Shown here: piece after piece, positions 5,509 through 7,119 of the stretch
Layout: each line of letters starts with the position of its first letter
Position numbering within the stretch: position 1 is the stretch's first letter
DNA from: Chloroflexota bacterium
Lineage (GTDB): Bacteria > Chloroflexota > Limnocylindria > Limnocylindrales > CSP1-4
Direction of reading: 5' to 3'
Assembly: GCA_017882025.1 (NCBI GenBank)
Contig: JADGQG010000102.1
Coordinates: 1 to 7,119 of the forward strand
Length of the DNA stretch: 7,119 nucleotides
Position numbers and translations under genes: made by a program
The notes under the pieces: model-generated
Database searches by the model: none
Seen by the model: only the letters and a program-made list of their open reading frames with translations
What the model was told of the DNA's origin: nothing

Positions 5509-6402
5509 ATGAAGCTCCACCTGGTCGACGCGACCTACGAGCTGTTCCGCGCCCACCACGCCCCGCGCCCCCCGGTCCGCGGACGCGACGGGATGCCGCT
5601 GACGGCGGTTGCCGGCCTTGCCTGGACGCTCCTGGCCCTGGTTCGCGACGAGGGCGCCACGCACGTCGGCTGCGCCCACGACCGCGTGATCCGCTCGTTC
5701 CGCAATGACCGCTGGCCGGGCTACAAGAGCGAGCTCGGCGTGCCGCCGGAGCTGCTCGCGCAGTTCCCCGTCGCCGAGGAGGCGATCACCGCGCTCGGGT
5801 TCGTCCTCTGGCCAATGGTCGAGTGGGAGGCCGACGACGCGCTCGCCACGGCGGCGGTGCGCTGGGCGAACGCGCCCGGGGTGGAGCGGATCCTCGTCTG
5901 CACGCCCGACAAGGACCTCGCGCAGGTGGTCCGCGACGACCGGGTGGTGCTCCGCGACCGGCGGCGCGACATCACCTACGACGAGGCGGGCGTCCGGGCC
6001 AAGTGGGGCGTGCCACCCTCGGCAATCCCGGACTACCTGGCGCTCGTGGGGGACGCGGCGGACGGCTTCCCAGGGATCGCGGGCTTCGGGTCCAAGGGCG
6101 CCGCGGCCCTGCTCAGGGCGTTCGGGACGCTCGAGGGGATCCGGGATGCGGCAGTCGGGACGTGGCCCGGCTCGGTCCGGGGCGCCGCCCGCCTGGCCGC
6201 AACGCTGCGCGAGCACTGGCCGGACGCCCTGCTCTTCCGCGATCTCGCCACGCTCCGCTCGGACGTGCCGCTGGGGACGCCCGGCGGCCCGGACGCATTG
6301 CGGTGGCAGGGCGCCGACCCGGAGGCCTGGCCAGCCTTCTGCGAGCGATGGGGGCTACCGGGTCTCCTGGGGCGGCCGCATCGCTGGCGGCCGGCCGGCT
6401 GA
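5509..6402 (+). CDS. Stand-alone 5'-3' exonuclease / flap endonuclease-like protein
   Basis: This 297-residue protein has the PIN-like nuclease plus helix-3-turn-helix layout of the DNA polymerase I 5'-nuclease domain, without a polymerase. Such enzymes cut 5' flaps or RNA/DNA 5' ends using divalent metal. Seen: HLVDATYELFRAHHA (4-18) with metal-type Asp7; HDRVIRSFRNDRWPGYKSEL (57-76), the arch/phosphate region with Arg65 and Lys73; VEWEADDALA (104-113) with Glu107, Asp109 and Asp110; TPDKDLAQVV (132-141) with Asp134 and Asp136; and the H3TH segment DYLALVGDAADGFPGIAGFGSKGAAALL (175-202) with Asp182 and Asp185. The acidic set therefore looks complete. The WPGYK, TPDKDLAQ and ADGFPG forms are, from memory, typical of a separate bacterial subfamily rather than of Pol I (SDNIPG). 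In that subfamily the start usually reads VDGTYELFR; here Gly is Ala8. The C-terminal ...HRWRPAG also fits the subfamily, so the stop at 6402 is probably native even though it overlaps the next gene by 48 bases. Confidence 0.9.
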   Translation: MKLHLVDATYELFRAHHAPRPPVRGRDGMPLTAVAGLAWTLLALVRDEGATHVGCAHDRVIRSFRNDRWPGYKSELGVPPELLAQFPVAEEAITALGFVLWPMVEWEADDALATAAVRWANAPGVERILVCTPDKDLAQVVRDDRVVLRDRRRDITYDEAGVRAKWGVPPSAIPDYLALVGDAADGFPGIAGFGSKGAAALLRAFGTLEGIRDAAVGTWPGSVRGAARLAATLREHWPDALLFRDLATLRSDVPLGTPGGPDALRWQGADPEAWPAFCERWGLPGLLGRPHRWRPAG

Positions 6403-7119
6403 CCGACGGTCGGGCGCTGCGTGCTTCGTCTCGCGGAGCAGGCCCAGCAGGCGAGCGTGGTGGGGCGCGGGCGCGGCAAGGATGCCGATGCGGCCGGTGG
6501 GTGCCCCGAGGTCGAACCAGGGCCCGCCGTTGAGGTCCGTGACAACGGCGCCCGCCCGCTCCGCAATGAAGCCGGCCGCGGCCACGTCCCACGTCGAGAG
6601 CCCGATCGTCTGGCTGAAGACGTCGAAACGGCCGTTCGCGACGTAGGCCAGCGACAGGGCCGCGGAGCCCATCGTGCGCGAGACCCGAATCTCGCGGCGC
6701 ACGCGAGCGATCCGTCGGGCCGGCGCGTGGCCGCCCACGTTGAGCGCCATCACCACGTCGGACAGCCGCTCCTTCGCCGAGGTATGGACCGGGCGACCGT
6801 CGAGCGTCGCCGGGCCATCGGCAGCTGCCGCGAACGTCTCCCGCCGGAGCGGATCATGGACGACACCGACGACCGGCCGGCCATCCACCACGAGTGCGAG
6901 CGAGACACAGAAGAACGGCAGGCCGTTGGCGTAGTTGATCGTGCCGTCGACCGGGTCGCAGACCCAGACACGCGCCGCGGCCGTCGCGTCCCGGCCGGAC
7001 TCCTCGCCGTAGAACGCGTCGCCCGGGAAGCGTTCGGCAAGGCCGGCCCGGACCAGCGCCTCGGCGGCATGGTCCACCTCGGTCACGATGTCGCGTGCGC
7101 CCTTGTATGCGACCGGACC
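6355..7119 (-). CDS. Inositol-monophosphatase-family phosphatase (cut by right edge)
   Basis: This fragment has 254 residues; the first tens of residues lie beyond base 7119. The family dephosphorylates sugar or inositol phosphates with Mg2+ (inositol-1-phosphatase, histidinol-phosphatase HisN, CysQ and others), and the exact substrate cannot be assigned. Numbering from the right edge, seen: KGARDIVTEVD (6-16), the family's entry motif, which shows that the gene continues upstream past an apparent GTG start at 7086; GEESG (38-42) with metal-binding Glu; DPVDGTINYANGLPFF (55-70) with Asp55 and Asp58; and STWDVAAAGFIAERAGAVVTDLNG (175-198) with Asp178. These are the standard metal ligands, so it should be active. 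After LLGLLRETKHA the last 20-odd residues are Pro/Arg-rich and unlike the family core. That tail is encoded over the 3' end of the convergent exonuclease gene and ends at TAG 6357-6355. Confidence 0.92.
   Translation of the reverse strand, partial: GPVAYKGARDIVTEVDHAAEALVRAGLAERFPGDAFYGEESGRDATAAARVWVCDPVDGTINYANGLPFFCVSLALVVDGRPVVGVVHDPLRRETFAAAADGPATLDGRPVHTSAKERLSDVVMALNVGGHAPARRIARVRREIRVSRTMGSAALSLAYVANGRFDVFSQTIGLSTWDVAAAGFIAERAGAVVTDLNGGPWFDLGAPTGRIGILAAPAPHHARLLGLLRETKHAAPDRRSAGRPPAMRPPQETR
6373..6393. terminator. Hairpin inside the convergent gene overlap
   Basis: CGGCCGC (6373-6379) and GCGGCCG (6387-6393) are exact reverse complements around the 7-base loop ATCGCTG. It lies where the exonuclease and the phosphatase genes converge, so it could slow or end transcription from either side. 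It is short, has no U-tract on either strand and is inside coding sequence for both genes, so this is only a candidate. Confidence 0.2.

Noticed and set aside
4714..6216. A 500-codon minus-strand open frame opposite the pncA-exonuclease cluster
   Set aside because: Low-complexity Arg/Pro/Ala-rich translation antisense to three recognised genes. A composition shadow.
7084..7086. GTG at 7086 as the start of the phosphatase gene
   Set aside because: The frame upstream to the right edge encodes the conserved KGARDI part of the family's entry motif, so this GTG is an internal Val codon and the gene is partial.

Overview
The window is a GC-rich (roughly 70%), densely coded bacterial chromosome segment with seven protein genes, two of them cut by the window edges. 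No RNA genes, mobile elements or CRISPR arrays are visible. Base composition, GTG starts, a homodimeric-type pyruvate dehydrogenase E1, a SIMPL/DUF541 protein and a stand-alone 5'-3' exonuclease of the 'WPGYK' type point to an Actinomycetota-like or Chloroflexota-like (for example Limnocylindria-type) genome. This placement is inference from gene content and style, not from a marker gene.

Left half, minus strand (read right to left): a complete aceE (4054 to 1373), then a secreted SIMPL-domain protein (1238 to 468), then the 5' part of a PhzF-family isomerase (439, running off the left edge). A GC-rich hairpin lies just past aceE. A 31-base near-perfect palindrome covers the PhzF start codon and much of the short SIMPL/PhzF gap.

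Centre: a 177-base divergent intergenic region (4055-4231) separates aceE from a plus-strand cluster. It holds a tandem 9-base repeat and a TAGAGT -10-like box so close to the next ATG that a leaderless transcript is likely.

Right half, plus strand: pncA (nicotinamidase), a membrane-anchored SRPBCC-domain protein overlapping it by 4 bases, and a 5'-3' exonuclease 75 bases on. They probably form one transcription unit, since no -10-like sequence (no TA dinucleotide at all) exists in the exonuclease leader. The exonuclease converges on and overlaps by 48 bases a minus-strand inositol-monophosphatase-family gene that is open through the right edge.

The genes are mostly housekeeping: pyruvate to acetyl-CoA (aceE) and NAD salvage (pncA) face each other across one regulatory region, which is suggestive because PDH needs NAD+, but no functional coupling is proven. 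I found no convincing novel multi-gene system. The items most worth a second look are the palindrome on the PhzF start, the tandem repeats and leaderless promoter between aceE and pncA, and the convergent coding overlap. The very long open frames antisense to aceE and upstream of its start are GC-driven shadows.
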